Source of the DNA: Prostheceraeus crozeri
Lineage: Eukaryota > Platyhelminthes > Polycladida > Euryleptidae
Direction of reading: 5' to 3'
DNA length: 64,000 bases
NCBI GenBank assembly: GCA_907163375.1
Contig: CAJQUW010005701.1
Location: 248,001 to 312,000, forward strand
The position numbers and the translations under genes were made by a program. The notes beneath the pieces were generated by a model, which made no database searches, was not told where the DNA came from, and was given only the letters and a program-made list of their open reading frames with translations. This document shows, piece by piece, positions 11,861 through 21,933 of this stretch (the first letter of the stretch is position 1; the number at the start of each line of letters is the position of its first letter).

Positions 11861-12800
11861 GTAAAGTAATAGTTACCAAACATAGTTTTATTTCTTGAGC
11901 TAAACTTCAATACCCGGTACTGATATGAATAATTAAATATTAACGTGTGCAATACTGGTTCGTTGCAATATGTTCGTGTGTGTTTTTCTTTGTTTATTAC
12001 AACGCATAAACAATATCAAAAATTCGATTTTAATTTGATTTTCATGTAATTTCTTAGAGCGAAACCGTTATCATTATAATTCACCAGAATCTAATAGTTA
12101 AATTATCTGACAATACTGTCGTTGTATAGTTAAAACATTATTTATGTATTATCATTTAATCTTGATCATGTAGGCTATTCATTAATTTGTTAATCTTGTT
12201 TGATAGGTCTCTGCCTAAATATATATCTACCACTAAACATTTATTTTGTAAGTGAGCGACAAGTATCGTGATGACATACATGTATATACAAAATATGTTT
12301 ATATTGGTGTTTACATGTAGAGAAATCCTAAATCTATTGAAATGTATTCACTACAGTGAGGCCTACATGTGCATCTTATCATAAGATGATCAATATTATG
12401 TAATATGATACTGTAGAAAACGCGAAGTTGCGATGTGTGCTTTATTAGATGCGTACATCGCTCTTAAAGTGCTATTGCGCACGACTGACCTTCGTCCAAC
12501 TCCAACGTCATGTGCTTGTATTAGTCATTCTCAGAGTTACATGTGGACAGACGGCAGCGGCAAGCTGAGTTACAGAGCGTTGGGGAAGATACAAGCAGGC
12601 AGGAGGCGGTCGCACAGTAGGGAAGATAATGTAAGAGAACGATCGAGGGAATTGTCTTTGACGGAGTCAGCAGAGAGTAGTGGACACAGGCTTCGTTACA
12701 ATACATACCGTACTATATGTATGTCAACCAATGTGAAATAAACTTTTTATACATAGAGCCCCCCTTGTTAAACTTTCACGAATACACCACTGCCTTGAAC

Positions 12801-12849
12801 GTGTTCTTGAGCATTGTGCATTGACCATTGAATGTTGTCAATGCTGGTA
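12801..12849 (+). pseudogene. Decayed mariner transposase, 3' part
   Basis: Removing the hAT and one copy of its 8-bp duplication joins REKFQNDLE at 9390-9415 to RVLEHCALTIECC here. This gives the C-terminal helix of a mariner transposase and supports the nested-insertion reading. Confidence 0.6.
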
Positions 12850-13190
12850 ATTATGTCCCGTGAATAGGCCACCGTGTGAATCGTCTGTTATTTTTCCATT
12901 TGCGAGTGAATTCTGTTTCTGTCGATACACAGAATTCTGCATTTTCGCGGAGCTATACAAGGCTCGAGGTAATATAGTTATAAAGACATCAGCTAGAGCG
13001 TTGGTTTTAGGGTATAAAAAGCATAATGATCTGGATTTCTAAGAATAATCCTGATTCGATTGAATGGCTTTGTTGTTTGCGCAAAATATACCTAGTGCGG
13101 GAATTTATTAGACATGCTAAATATTTTTACCTTACTAAGATTCTTATTGAATCCAAATTTGCTTAATTTTTTGTAGGTGAAGGTGTATGG
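12850..13190. other. No gene recognised
   Basis: Spacer between the mariner/hAT nest and the possible membrane-protein exon. I see nothing in it beyond AT-rich sequence. Confidence 0.4.
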
Positions 13191-13608
13191 TTACATAGCT
13201 TCATGCCAGCGGCGATTATTGTCTCTCATTCCCAGATAAACACCCAAACCTATTAAACTTAGAATCAATAGGCAAACAGCAGGTCCAACTATTATGTAAT
13301 TGTTCGCCTTTTATCCTATCGTTTTAAAATGCATACGAGTATACACTTGTACAGCACTTTCTGTCTGACCAGCAAACTCATCGGTTTTATACAAAACTTG
13401 CAATTCAGCACGAAATGTGTTTGGCAAAACATGCATCTTATCTTTATCAATAGTACAAAACAAATCATTATTAGATAAGACAGATATAGCGTTCCCGAAA
13501 CACTGGGTAATGTTTGAGAGGAGTCTTTGCCCTGATGTCTGCCAAATCGAGATATCAACATTGATGACGTTTATCAACAAACGATGTTTCCATACCAATA
13601 CACAATCA
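13191..13608 (-). pseudogene. Possible exon of a single-pass membrane protein
   Basis: The minus-strand frame open from about 13608 reads an extracellular-looking segment (ISIWQTSGQRLLSNITQCF, with possible N-glycosylation at NIT, and LQVLYKTDEFAGQTESAVQV). After one in-frame TAA at 13311 it continues as KANNYIIVGPAVCLLILSLI, GLGVYLGMRDNNRRWHEAM and a stop at 13191. That last part is a clear hydrophobic helix followed by a short basic tail, the layout of a type I membrane protein C-terminus. I do not recognise the gene. The in-frame stop and the lack of a clean acceptor upstream suggest a pseudogene or an exon I have misread. The Kolobok element begins only about 25 bp beyond it. Confidence 0.35.
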
Positions 13609-13634
13609 CATCATGTGTGAGTTTATCTGCTTAA

Positions 13635-13798
13635 AGGGGAATTCCACGCATTTTACAACATGGGCTGAAATGAAAGCTATTATCGAGTAGAACAATGAGT
13701 GGCGATTCGTTTTTGCGCTAGCGATGTTGTTAGCGCTAAAAATAGCTTTAACTGGTGACGTGTGACGTCACTTCGCTGAACAGATGAACGCCTGCCGT
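13635..13798 (+). repeat. Kolobok left terminal inverted repeat
   Basis: 164 bp matching the complement of 26214-26378 with two substitutions and one single-base indel, about 98% identity. It contains internal short palindromes (AGCGCTAAAAATAGC region and GTGACGTCAC). The near identity suggests recent activity compared with the decay of its genes. Confidence 0.9.
13763..13770. promoter_or_regulatory. CRE-like palindrome in left end
   Basis: TGACGTCA is the consensus cAMP-response element (CREB/ATF site). With the hAT removed it lies 94 bp before the start codon of the ballast-domain gene. Promoter function is inference. Confidence 0.4.
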
Positions 13799-14232
13799 CG
13801 AGTCGATTTACTTGCTGCTCTGCGTCAAACAACAGTTAGCTGATGCGTTATTCTTTGTACCAGTGGCGGCGCGAGGACGTTTCGTGCCCGGGGCGGGTCA
13901 TTTATCAGTGCCCCCCTCCCCAATGAACCCCATTCCCAGCCAATTCTAATAAAATTATGAAGATTTATACACCGATTCTTTCCTTCTTTGGGGAACGTGT
14001 ACCTACTATATTTAAGCTTATAAATTAATTCATAAACATTCATATTTTGAGATTTAGATCATTAAAATGTAAAATGAACAACCTCTTAATCACTCGCTGT
14101 GACATTAGCCTAATTATGAAACTGGTAAAGTGCATGTACTAACATCAAAAACAAAATCAGAATATTACCAGAGAATATATTCGAGAGAAAACGGTATAAT
14201 CATTACGTAGACCAACGCACAGTAAGATAAGG

Positions 14233-16967
14233 CTAAATCTGAACTCTGCGCGCCTTGCATTTAGCAAAAACATCAATGCATTCATCAATATCACAATTAT
14301 TCAAACGAAGACGTTCAATAGAAATAAGAGACAAATTATTTAGTCTTGCTTGAGTCATGGTCGATCGTAAGTGGGATTTTATAATTTTCAATTTAGAAAA
14401 GGATCGTTCACATGTTGCGTTGCTAACGCAGACTGTTAAACAAATTCGCAAAAGGACAAACAGATTAGGTACCGATTCCTGAAACTGATGTTTTACGATG
14501 AAAGAGAGAAGGTTATGTGACGTATCGTTGCTCTGATAGTTAAAATCGTCTTCTGAACAAGAATGAAGCAGATACTTTAAACGAACCAGTTCCGGCTTAA
14601 TGCCATCAAGATCCACTTCCTTCTCATAAATGCGCAGTTGATCCAAATCGAAATCAGTGCCTTTCAGGACTTGTGACCTTCTTAAAAAAGAAAAACGCTT
14701 TGCCAGTGTACGATGTCTTTCAAATCTTGTGTCAAATTCGGATTTCACTCTATCAAGACTTGGAAAAGTTCTCTTCTCATTTCATCTTTGAATGACATTT
14801 CTTCATCGGCAGTGTCGTCAAACTGTTGCTTGCGTCTTCTCTTCTTCGTTGGAATATATATATCATTATCCTCTGCAACACTCTCTGCGTTCGAAATTGC
14901 ATTGGTGATGAGGAAATCGCGTTTGTCGCTGAGATATTCACTTAAGCTTGACAACTTCGCTACTGCTTCATCAAGAGTAAGAGTGCTGCGTTGGAGGTAA
15001 AGCTGGACTACATTGATTTCCGTCAAATTGGAGACCACAAATTCATATAACAGACGAAAGGAAAAGTTGACATAGAATTAAACAATATACCGGCGTCACC
15101 ATCGGTTGAAGATAGATCCTCCAGACAGTCACAAATATCAGATAGTTGGTCTTAAAGACGTCAATTGCTTCGTGGTAAGAACTCCAGCGGGTATCCACAA
15201 CACGCTTCACAACCCGAGGCAAAACTTGCTTCATTTCTTCCCATCGTTTTGTGGAATTGGCAAAGAATGCATATACTTTCTGAATTGTTGCAAAGAAAGT
15301 TACCGAGTTGGGAGTTACCTGAGCAGCATGAACTCCAACCAAGTTCAAACAGTGGTTCGAGCAAGGTATGAATTCAGCTTTGGGAAATCTAGTTTTAATT
15401 CGTTGTTGAACTCCATTACGGTAACCGCTCATAACAGCAGCATTATCATAACCCTGGCCAACACAGCAATGCATGTCTATAGCCTGTTTTTCCATGGCAT
15501 CGTAGATAAGTTCCGAAACATCTTCTGCCGTCCTACCTTCCTCTACAATGAAATCGACAAACGATTCAACTACTTTGATCTCTCTGTCAACAACTTTCAC
15601 GTACCTTAGTACTTGGCTCATCTGGACTTTGTGACTTATGTCAGGCGTTGAGTCGAACAAGATTGAGAAATATTTGCACTCCATTACATCCTGGTGAATA
15701 GCATTTCGGATATGTTGGGCAAGAATGCCAACAATTTCGTTCTGAATTTCATGAGAAAAGTACGACACTTTGGACACCTTGTTCATGACATTCATGACGT
15801 GCTCTTTTAGTACGGAATCGTAGTTAGAAATCAGTTTGACCAATGATAAGAAATTTCCTGGGTTGGTTTCATCATCATGAAGACTTTCCCGATGGCCTCT
15901 GAGTGGGAGATTCTGTTGCGCCAAGAAGATAATCATGTCGAATAGTCTCTGGAGAATACTTCGCCATTTCTTTTCGGCTTTCAGAAGCTGTTCCTGGTTT
16001 AAGCGATCAATAGCTTTATCGGATGTCAAGCGTTTTACAAGATCTCTGTGTTTTATGGAATTTGTGAGATGCTTGGTCGACGACTCGTGTTCTTTCACCC
16101 GTGGGTTTAGTTTCCACCATTGATCAAATCCCGTCGTAGCAAAGCTGCTGTCAATATTTGAACGTTCTGAAAAAAGTACGCATGGAAGACAAAACAGTGC
16201 TTTCTTCGACGGAGAGTAGCACATCCATGTCCGCTGAACAACTTCACCATTCGGCAGTGAGATCGAAAACCAATCTGAAGTCAGTGACCGTGTTGATCCC
16301 TTTGTCTCAAGCCCGCGGCGATCTTTCTTCTCAAACGGACCACACTTGTTCTGGAAATATTCCGTTTCAAGACGCGCCACCTCACAACGTACAACATCAG
16401 TTACAGGTGACGACGGCAGCAAACCTAGATCATGCTTCAGGATGAAATGATCAACACTGTTCGGTGTCGGTATAGCCTCACTGGACGGCTGTGACTCGAC
16501 AGGACTCGGAGCAGACGGCTGTGACTCGACAGGACTCGGAGCAGACGGCTGTGACTCGACAGGACCTGGAGCGGACGGCTGTGACTCGACAGGACTCGGA
16601 GCAGACGGCTGTGACTCGACAGGACCCGGAGCGGACAGCTGTGACTCGACAGGACTCGGAGCAGACGGCTGTGACTCAACAGGACCCGGAGCGGACGGCT
16701 GTGACTCGACAGGACCCGGAGCAGACGGCTGTGAATGGAGAGGACCCGGAGCGGACGGCTGTGACTCGACAGGACCCGGAGCAGACGGCTGTGAATGGAG
16801 AGGACCCGGAGCGGACGGCTGTGACTCGACTGTGACTGGACAGGACCTGGAGATGCAGTGGTCTTTACGAATTTCAACATGGATCCTGCCATTTTTCGTA
16901 TTTCTTCTTCTCTCTGCCTCTTGCGCTTCCTTCCAGCCGCTCCACTAGGGTGTTTGTATGGCTCCAT
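14233..16967 (-). pseudogene. ZMYM1-like hAT transposase
   Basis: Read from 16967 down. A basic N-terminus (HPSGAAGRKRKRQREEE) is followed by a long repeat of RPLRVLSSHS-type decamers. A TTF-type zinc-finger region then reads WMCYSPSKKALFCLPCVLFS with a downstream STKH. Next comes the RNase H-like core with SILFDSTPDIS (first Asp), GQGYDNAAVMSG (second Asp block) and CSNHCLNLVGVHAA. The end is the hAT dimerisation domain (CVSNATCERSFSKLKIIKSH at about 14363-14425). All main domains of a TTF-type/ZMYM1-like hAT transposase are present in order, over about 900 residues. Frameshifts lie near 16430, 15125 and 14745, so it is inactive. It is nuclear and DNA-binding. Confidence 0.85.
16484..16830 (-). 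repeat. 30-bp minisatellite in hAT coding, ~11.6 units
   Basis: The unit is GACGGCTGTGACTCGACAGG plus ten more bases, repeated in register with variants (CTCGGAGCA, CCCGGAGCG, and GAATGGAGAGG in two units). It lies in the N-terminal disordered part of the transposase and encodes decamers on the minus strand. It is also open on the plus strand. Confidence 0.95.
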
Positions 16968-16969
16968 AA

Positions 16970-18655
16970 TCTGTTTTTTTTCACTGGATTTACCGTTTCA
17001 AACAGAAGGAAAAAGTTATATTGGTAAAAACGATTTGATGTTCGTCAGCGTTTTTCGATGAACAAGACGACTTCTGATGATTCTGGTGTAGTGTTGTTTT
17101 TTGTAATGTCTGTAAATTTTCGAAGACGAATAGGGTAACAGTATCCGTTTTCGAATCTTCTCATGATGCTCTCATCTCCCTGTCGATGCTCGCGCGGGTT
17201 TGGATCCATCAATTGCACACATCCACTCTCTATCCACTTGGGCAAGCTCATAGAGAATGCTTAGTTGATAGAAGAAGCAGCTGCAAAACTTATGTTACAT
17301 CGACGGTCAAGTCAAGATACTACATTGTGGGTAAGTGTTATCTGAATTCCAGTCCCAATTGTATCAAGTGGCCAAGTTTATCAGAAGAAGGCTCATATTA
17401 AAACGTTAAAACGTTGATGAATGATCTATTGATAATTGGTTAAATCAAACCATGGATTCCTTAATAGTAGTGGCCGGGATGGGAAACTTGAAATTAGGGA
17501 AATACGGAAGAAGGGTCACTACCGCTCGCTCGCTAAAGGTGTGGATGGTAGCACGCAGTTGATATTTGACATGCATAAGTACCTAATCGCCTTTTTTTGT
17601 AATCATGTGCACTGTCTGCCTTGAGAGAACAAGCACATTGTTCGCATCACTACCTTTATATTATCAATACCACGAATATAATAACTAAAAATTCATAGCT
17701 AATAGTTTATTAGCATTAAATGGACCTTCATCTCAAGAGGATAAACGTGTCTAAATTTTGCAGGATCAATTTCAAATTATAATAGCAATACATTCTTTTA
17801 TCCTTGGCTATCGATAAAAATGAAAACAATCAGAATCATAAAAGAAATCGCTTAGTGAATTGAAAAAGTGAATCCAACACAACGGAATTGACAATTGATA
17901 TGTCATACAAAGTTATCTATTATCAGTGTTGTCAACTGACTTTTCAAGAAACTCAGTTAAAACTAGGTTAACCAAGTTTACCAGAAATTAACCAAGTTAA
18001 GTTAAACTCGGTATACTGAGTTTTTCAAAAAAACTCGGTTATAACTCAGTAAAATAATTCGCTAAAACTCAGTTAACTCAGTTACATAAAAATTCATGTA
18101 AAACTGTCAGTATATGCATAGGCCGTCTGAATTTGATTCTGAAAAATTGCATGTTATAAGCGCTCCAGTCAATAACTTTTTCATGAAAGTTTGGGCGTAT
18201 TCACAGGCAGTTGTAGTCTAAGCATAAAAGCAAAATGATAAGATACGCAATAGGTAGATGAAAAGAGAAAAGTAAAGATGGAAACTTAGAAAATGAAAGC
18301 ATTATCTTACAAGGTTTAAGAACGTAACAAAAGAGCTGATCTAAATTCGCACAAAAATATATGACTAGAATGACTGATACTTATAAAAGTAACCAATGTG
18401 TAGACTTTCTATGGAAGGATGAGTCTGTATGTTTATACAAAAAAGATCTGTTTTAGCAGGCATAAGCCTGCTACAGCCTATATACCTAAACTAAACTGTA
18501 TAGCTTCAAAGTTGCGGTACATGATTTTGTCTATAATTGAGATCTAAACTTCATTACTTGTTGTAGCTAAGTTACAGCATCTTCCAGTATAAGCAAAATT
18601 ATCTTGATAATATCTAAAAGGGACATTCAGTAATTAATTGGTCAGCTTATCTCAA
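16970..18655. other. hAT interior, mostly non-coding
   Basis: 17447-17530 is the left arm of an inverted repeat whose mate is near 20087. 17940-18090 is a patch of reiterated AACTCAGTTAA/AACTCGGTT motifs of unknown origin. No gene is recognised. Confidence 0.45.
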
Positions 18656-18659
18656 CTTT

Positions 18660-18768
18660 GGTCTCGCGCATTTTTTACTCATCCCTGCCCAACCCAAGGC
18701 ACGAAGCCATGCTAGAAGCTAGGGATAGGACAGCGCGGCCGTTAGCCAACTGAGCTATCCCACCACCC
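18660..18768 (-). repeat. tRNA-derived SINE or tRNA pseudogene
   Basis: The minus strand begins GGTGGGATAGCTCAGTTGG. TAGCTCAGTTGG (18746-18757) fits an RNA polymerase III A box and GGCTTCGTGCC (18698-18708) resembles a B box. The anticodon arm does not fold well and no CCA-type end is visible, so it is not a working tRNA. A tRNA-headed SINE fragment is the best reading. Confidence 0.45.
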
Positions 18769-19294
18769 AGTATGAACAATACACAAGCTAAAATAATCCT
18801 ACGGAATGCACCAATGTAAATGAAGATGCTTTAAAAAATAAATTAGACATAAAATAATTCGACAAAAACATTTTCTATTCTTCTTCTGTTTCCTACCATA
18901 GCAGTTCCTAAAATCCGTATTCATACATCCAAGTGATTACATTTGCATCACTGCTATAACAGTTTATCAGAGAAGCGGTTTTTCTTTATATTTAGACTAC
19001 GAAGCAAGCATAATATCATATAGAAAAACAATACAAAATATCACGCATTAGTATTACTTTGAACTGTGACATAAATCATCAATTACGCTTCCATGATAAT
19101 GTGATCGAAGCAAGAGCACATTTATCACAACAAATACCTTCAAAAACAAAAGCCGGATAGAACAAATAAGGGAAGTTCAGAAGAAAGTTTTATTGTCGCA
19201 ACATGACAGATGCCTCCAATAATTCCAACTTAAATGCACCTCTTCGAGCTTCGGAAGATGCCACAGACACAGACACATCCTCATATTCATTGCA

Positions 19295-19708
19295 TTACTT
19301 TTGTTGTAGGCCTATGTGCAAAAATATATTTAATTCATGTCTAGAAATTTTTTTAAAAAACATTTTATGCGGTAGGTAAATTGTGACAAGCTTACACAAA
19401 ATTAAGTTTATGTAACCTAAATATTTATAACCAGCGAACTCATTTCGCCTTGTTCGAATATTACCTTGTTGCTGTTTTCTTGAATTGTTAGAATACTCGC
19501 GTTCAATAATGAAGTCGTCGTTTCTAAAACGTTTGAAGCACAAAAAAGCATTCTTTGCTTTATCCCGCGTGAATCCGTCATCTTGATGACGTACTCTTCC
19601 GTACAATTTATCAAAAATCTTTCGAAGTTTATGAAGTTGAAGAGAAACTCCAGGAGACTGATGTCGCAGAACACTTTTATAAAAAAATTGCAATTCGGAG
19701 CTGAGCAC
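19295..19708 (-). other. Unknown open frame inside hAT
   Basis: A 137-residue frame that reads in part LSSELQFFYKSVLRHQSPGV, KLRKIFDKLYGRVRHQDDGF and TRDKAKNAFLCFKRFRNDDF. It is charged and helical in character and looks more protein-like than its neighbours. It does not match any family I know. It may be a captured exon or part of another element's protein. Confidence 0.3.
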
Positions 19709-20574
19709 AGTTAGGCGTCGTCAAGCCTTCACATACGCGAAGTATAAAATGTGACTAAGGAAAGGAAGGCATGTAAACGTATATCTTATCGACTTTTCGT
19801 CTTATAATTCCTCATGAAGTTAAGGCTTTCAACCGTAATGTGTTGTAGAACGGGAACATTGTTTATTTATTTTGCTTGTTCCTCCCTTTGATTTGGCCAC
19901 TGACCAACAGGCTGTAGGTTTCAATGTTCATCACTTGGTCAGAGGTTCTCTCTGTTTCGCGATAACGCACAGGTTTGAGGGAAAATCTGCTTCTCCAAAA
20001 GTGACCCTTCTTCCGTATAGCCGCGATGAGGGAAATTTCACAGTTTCCCATCCCGGCCACTACTATAAAGGAATCCATGATCAAACGAATGCACAAAAAC
20101 AATTGATGTTCTAATCATGGCATGCGGTCGTATGAATACTCAAGAATATATTGTCAGTGTCAGAGTTTATTTTTCAGCTGTTCTTATAATTCATTTCCGA
20201 TCTCGTGCGACGATAGACATGGACAGGAGGAAGAGATAACAAGTTAATCATTTTTCAGTTGACCACCCACGTAGCACGTGTCTCAAATACATGTAATTAC
20301 ATGCAACGCACACACCAACCACACCGATAAATCAACGCTAATTTATGAAATAGACAGAATTAAACAGCGTTAAATGATAAATGTAGATGTAGGTAAATGC
20401 AAATCTGAGTTCTCAGATTGAATTTTAAATGAAATATTTGATTCGAAAATCATATCAACATTTTTCAAGATTTAGATTTCCCCGAGCGAGCCTCTGACCG
20501 TGCCCCTTGAATCTCGGTGCCCGGGGCGGACCGCCCCCCGCCCCCCCCTAGCGCCGCCACTGCTTTGTACGTTG

Positions 20575-20606
20575 ATGGAATCGGACGAAAATCATCAGAA
20601 TCATAG
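20575..20606 (+). CDS. Ballast-domain gene, first coding exon
   Basis: ATG at 20575 encodes MESDENHQNH plus two bases of an Arg codon. It is followed by a consensus donor (AG|GTGAGT at 20605-20612). Joining it to the acceptor at 21933 keeps the frame and gives HQNHR-IAPYLHEPRAP. The exon starts four bases after the hAT target duplication, so the hAT split the 5' leader from the rest of the gene. Confidence 0.6.
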
Positions 20607-21042
20607 GTGAGTAGACTGAATTGATTAATTTATTATTACCTACTTTACTGTAGATATTTTCAATTCCATAAGGTGCTCAGAATTGTGATTTAGTCCTTCA
20701 AAACCTATTTTGATTCTTATATGATTCTAAATTCGGATTCTCATTACCCGAAGTTCGACGCTTGCGTCGAAAAAATCTTATTGACCACTCTATTGACAAA
20801 TCATTGTCGAAAGTCTACGATGTTCAATGTGAATGTGAACCAGGCTTAACTTTTAATGTTGGCAATAGATATAACACATAACGTAATAACATGAAATTAA
20901 CCTAATATACTCGAGTATATTTTGATAAGCAGTGAAAATGACAGTGAAGTATGAAAACACTTATCAAGTGAATCAATGAACATCTATTATTACAGCAGCA
21001 GACTCATTTTGCAATAGACTTACTGTTCACTTGCATCCAAGC

Positions 21043-21790
21043 TCAGACAATGCCCGATCCCGAATGTAATATATGCAAGCGTAGGACTTCTAAAAATATT
21101 GCCTGTCGCCACTTGAATGTCTTTGGTTCAGAAATACGCCTTCTAATCCATCGTTTTGTTGACTTCCGCCATTCATTCTTGAATTTCGTATTATCACTAT
21201 GGCTACCGATATTGAAATTATGATCCATAATAGCCAGCATGACACGACATCTATAATAATCTTGGCGAAAATGAAGTCTTTTAGGAGCATATTTCAGAAG
21301 TACAGAATGGAAGCACTCCAGAGCTGACGTATGAATGAACATACTCATTTGTCGAATGTCTTTTACTAATTTTCGGTCCGTCACTATTTCGAAAATCTTT
21401 TGGAAAGCTTTAGAGTTAGGGTCTAACCAAAGCCGATCCTCCTCCAACGGCTCATGAGCACACTTCAAGAAATATTGTCCTGTCGACCATTCATGAACAT
21501 TGGCTATATGTTTACTGATCGATTGAAATTTTTCGATCAAAACATCACGATGTCCATCACAAGAGGCGGCGGGGGGGTGGGGCGGCGGACCACCACAGGT
21601 GGTTACAAATCGATTTCGTCCATAAAGCAATATCTTCGCAATCGGATGATGACGCTGCCATGTGAAGTCGCTTTTTAAGACTTTTGGCTATATGCCAAGG
21701 GTCAAACTCATGACGAATGGATGAAATGCATTATTATCTATCGCGATCGTTACCGCTCCAGTGAAAGGATGTGTTAATATGATTAATCTA
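21043..21790 (-). pseudogene. Kolobok transposase, C-terminal part
   Basis: On the minus strand the reading HEFDPWHIAKSLKKRL (21692-21712 for HEFDPWH) is followed by WTKSICNHLWWSAA, then CDGHRDVLIEKF, NVHEWSTGQYFLKCAHEPLE, SALECFHSVLLKYAPKRLHF and AIMDHNFNIGSHSD, to the stop at 21043. This is the conserved C-terminal half of THAP-containing Kolobok-type proteins: a FD-WH block with a probable catalytic Asp, an HLWW block, and an LE-FH block with the probable catalytic Glu. A GC-rich insertion of about 16 bp after WWSAA shifts the frame, and stops lie upstream near 21745. It is not functional as it stands. Confidence 0.75.
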
Positions 21791-21933
21791 TTATTTTATT
21801 TTTCTGATAAATAAGAAGGAAATTAGAGTATACTACTTCTCCTTATTTATGAAACCTCCAGATCACAACCATAATGTATCTGTCATTTGAATCACTGTTT
21901 TTTTATTTATGGCTTCTATCCTTTACATTTTAG

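Larger units (their letters stand above)
9417..12792 (+). mobile_element. hAT transposon (KIAA1586-like), 3376 bp
   Basis: The ends are CAGTGGTGTATTG at 9417 and its complement GAATACACCACTG ending at 12792. The 8 bp on each side are identical (CCTTGAAC at 9409-9416 and 12793-12800), the 8-bp duplication expected for hAT. A GAGCCCCCCTTGTTAAA-type block occurs just inside both ends; at the left end it pairs with a run of G to form a hairpin. The element carries one transposase-derived gene in two frames. The perfect duplication suggests insertion well after the surrounding mariner had decayed. Confidence 0.9.
17447..20087. repeat. Segment bounded by ~80-bp inverted repeats
   Basis: CATGGATTCCTTAATAGTAG at 17449 and the block to about 17530 are mirrored on the opposite strand at about 20000-20087. 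Shared blocks include TAGTGGCCGGGATGGGAAAC and TACGGAAGAAGGGTCACT. The left arm has lost a short stretch in the middle. The arms enclose 2.6 kb inside the hAT, with a tRNA-like repeat and an unknown frame. This could be a separate insertion or captured host sequence. Confidence 0.55.
13861..20562 (-). mobile_element. hAT transposon (ZMYM1-like), 6702 bp
   Basis: Ends are CAGTGGCGGCGCGAGG at 13861 and the complementary CCTAGCGCCGCCACTG ending at 20562. Both are flanked by CTTTGTAC (13853-13860 and 20563-20570), a perfect 8-bp duplication. The left third carries the transposase gene on the minus strand. The remaining 3.6 kb holds a tRNA-like repeat, a pair of inverted repeats and an unknown frame, so more material has been captured inside it. 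It sits in the 5' leader of the Kolobok ballast-domain gene. Confidence 0.9.

Noticed and set aside
15106-15609. 167-codon plus-strand frame
   Set aside because: It is antisense to the well-supported hAT transposase core on the minus strand.
16484-16830. Regular 30-bp array considered as a CRISPR
   Set aside because: There are no spacers; the whole unit repeats. The context is a eukaryotic transposon.
16491-16835. Plus-strand open frame of TRQDSEQTAV repeats
   Set aside because: It is the antisense of the minisatellite inside the hAT transposase. A 30-bp repeat without stops stays open in several frames by arithmetic.
21454-21678. Plus-strand frame within the Kolobok transposase C-terminus
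   Set aside because: A shadow of the minus-strand transposase, opened by the GC-rich insertion near 21570.
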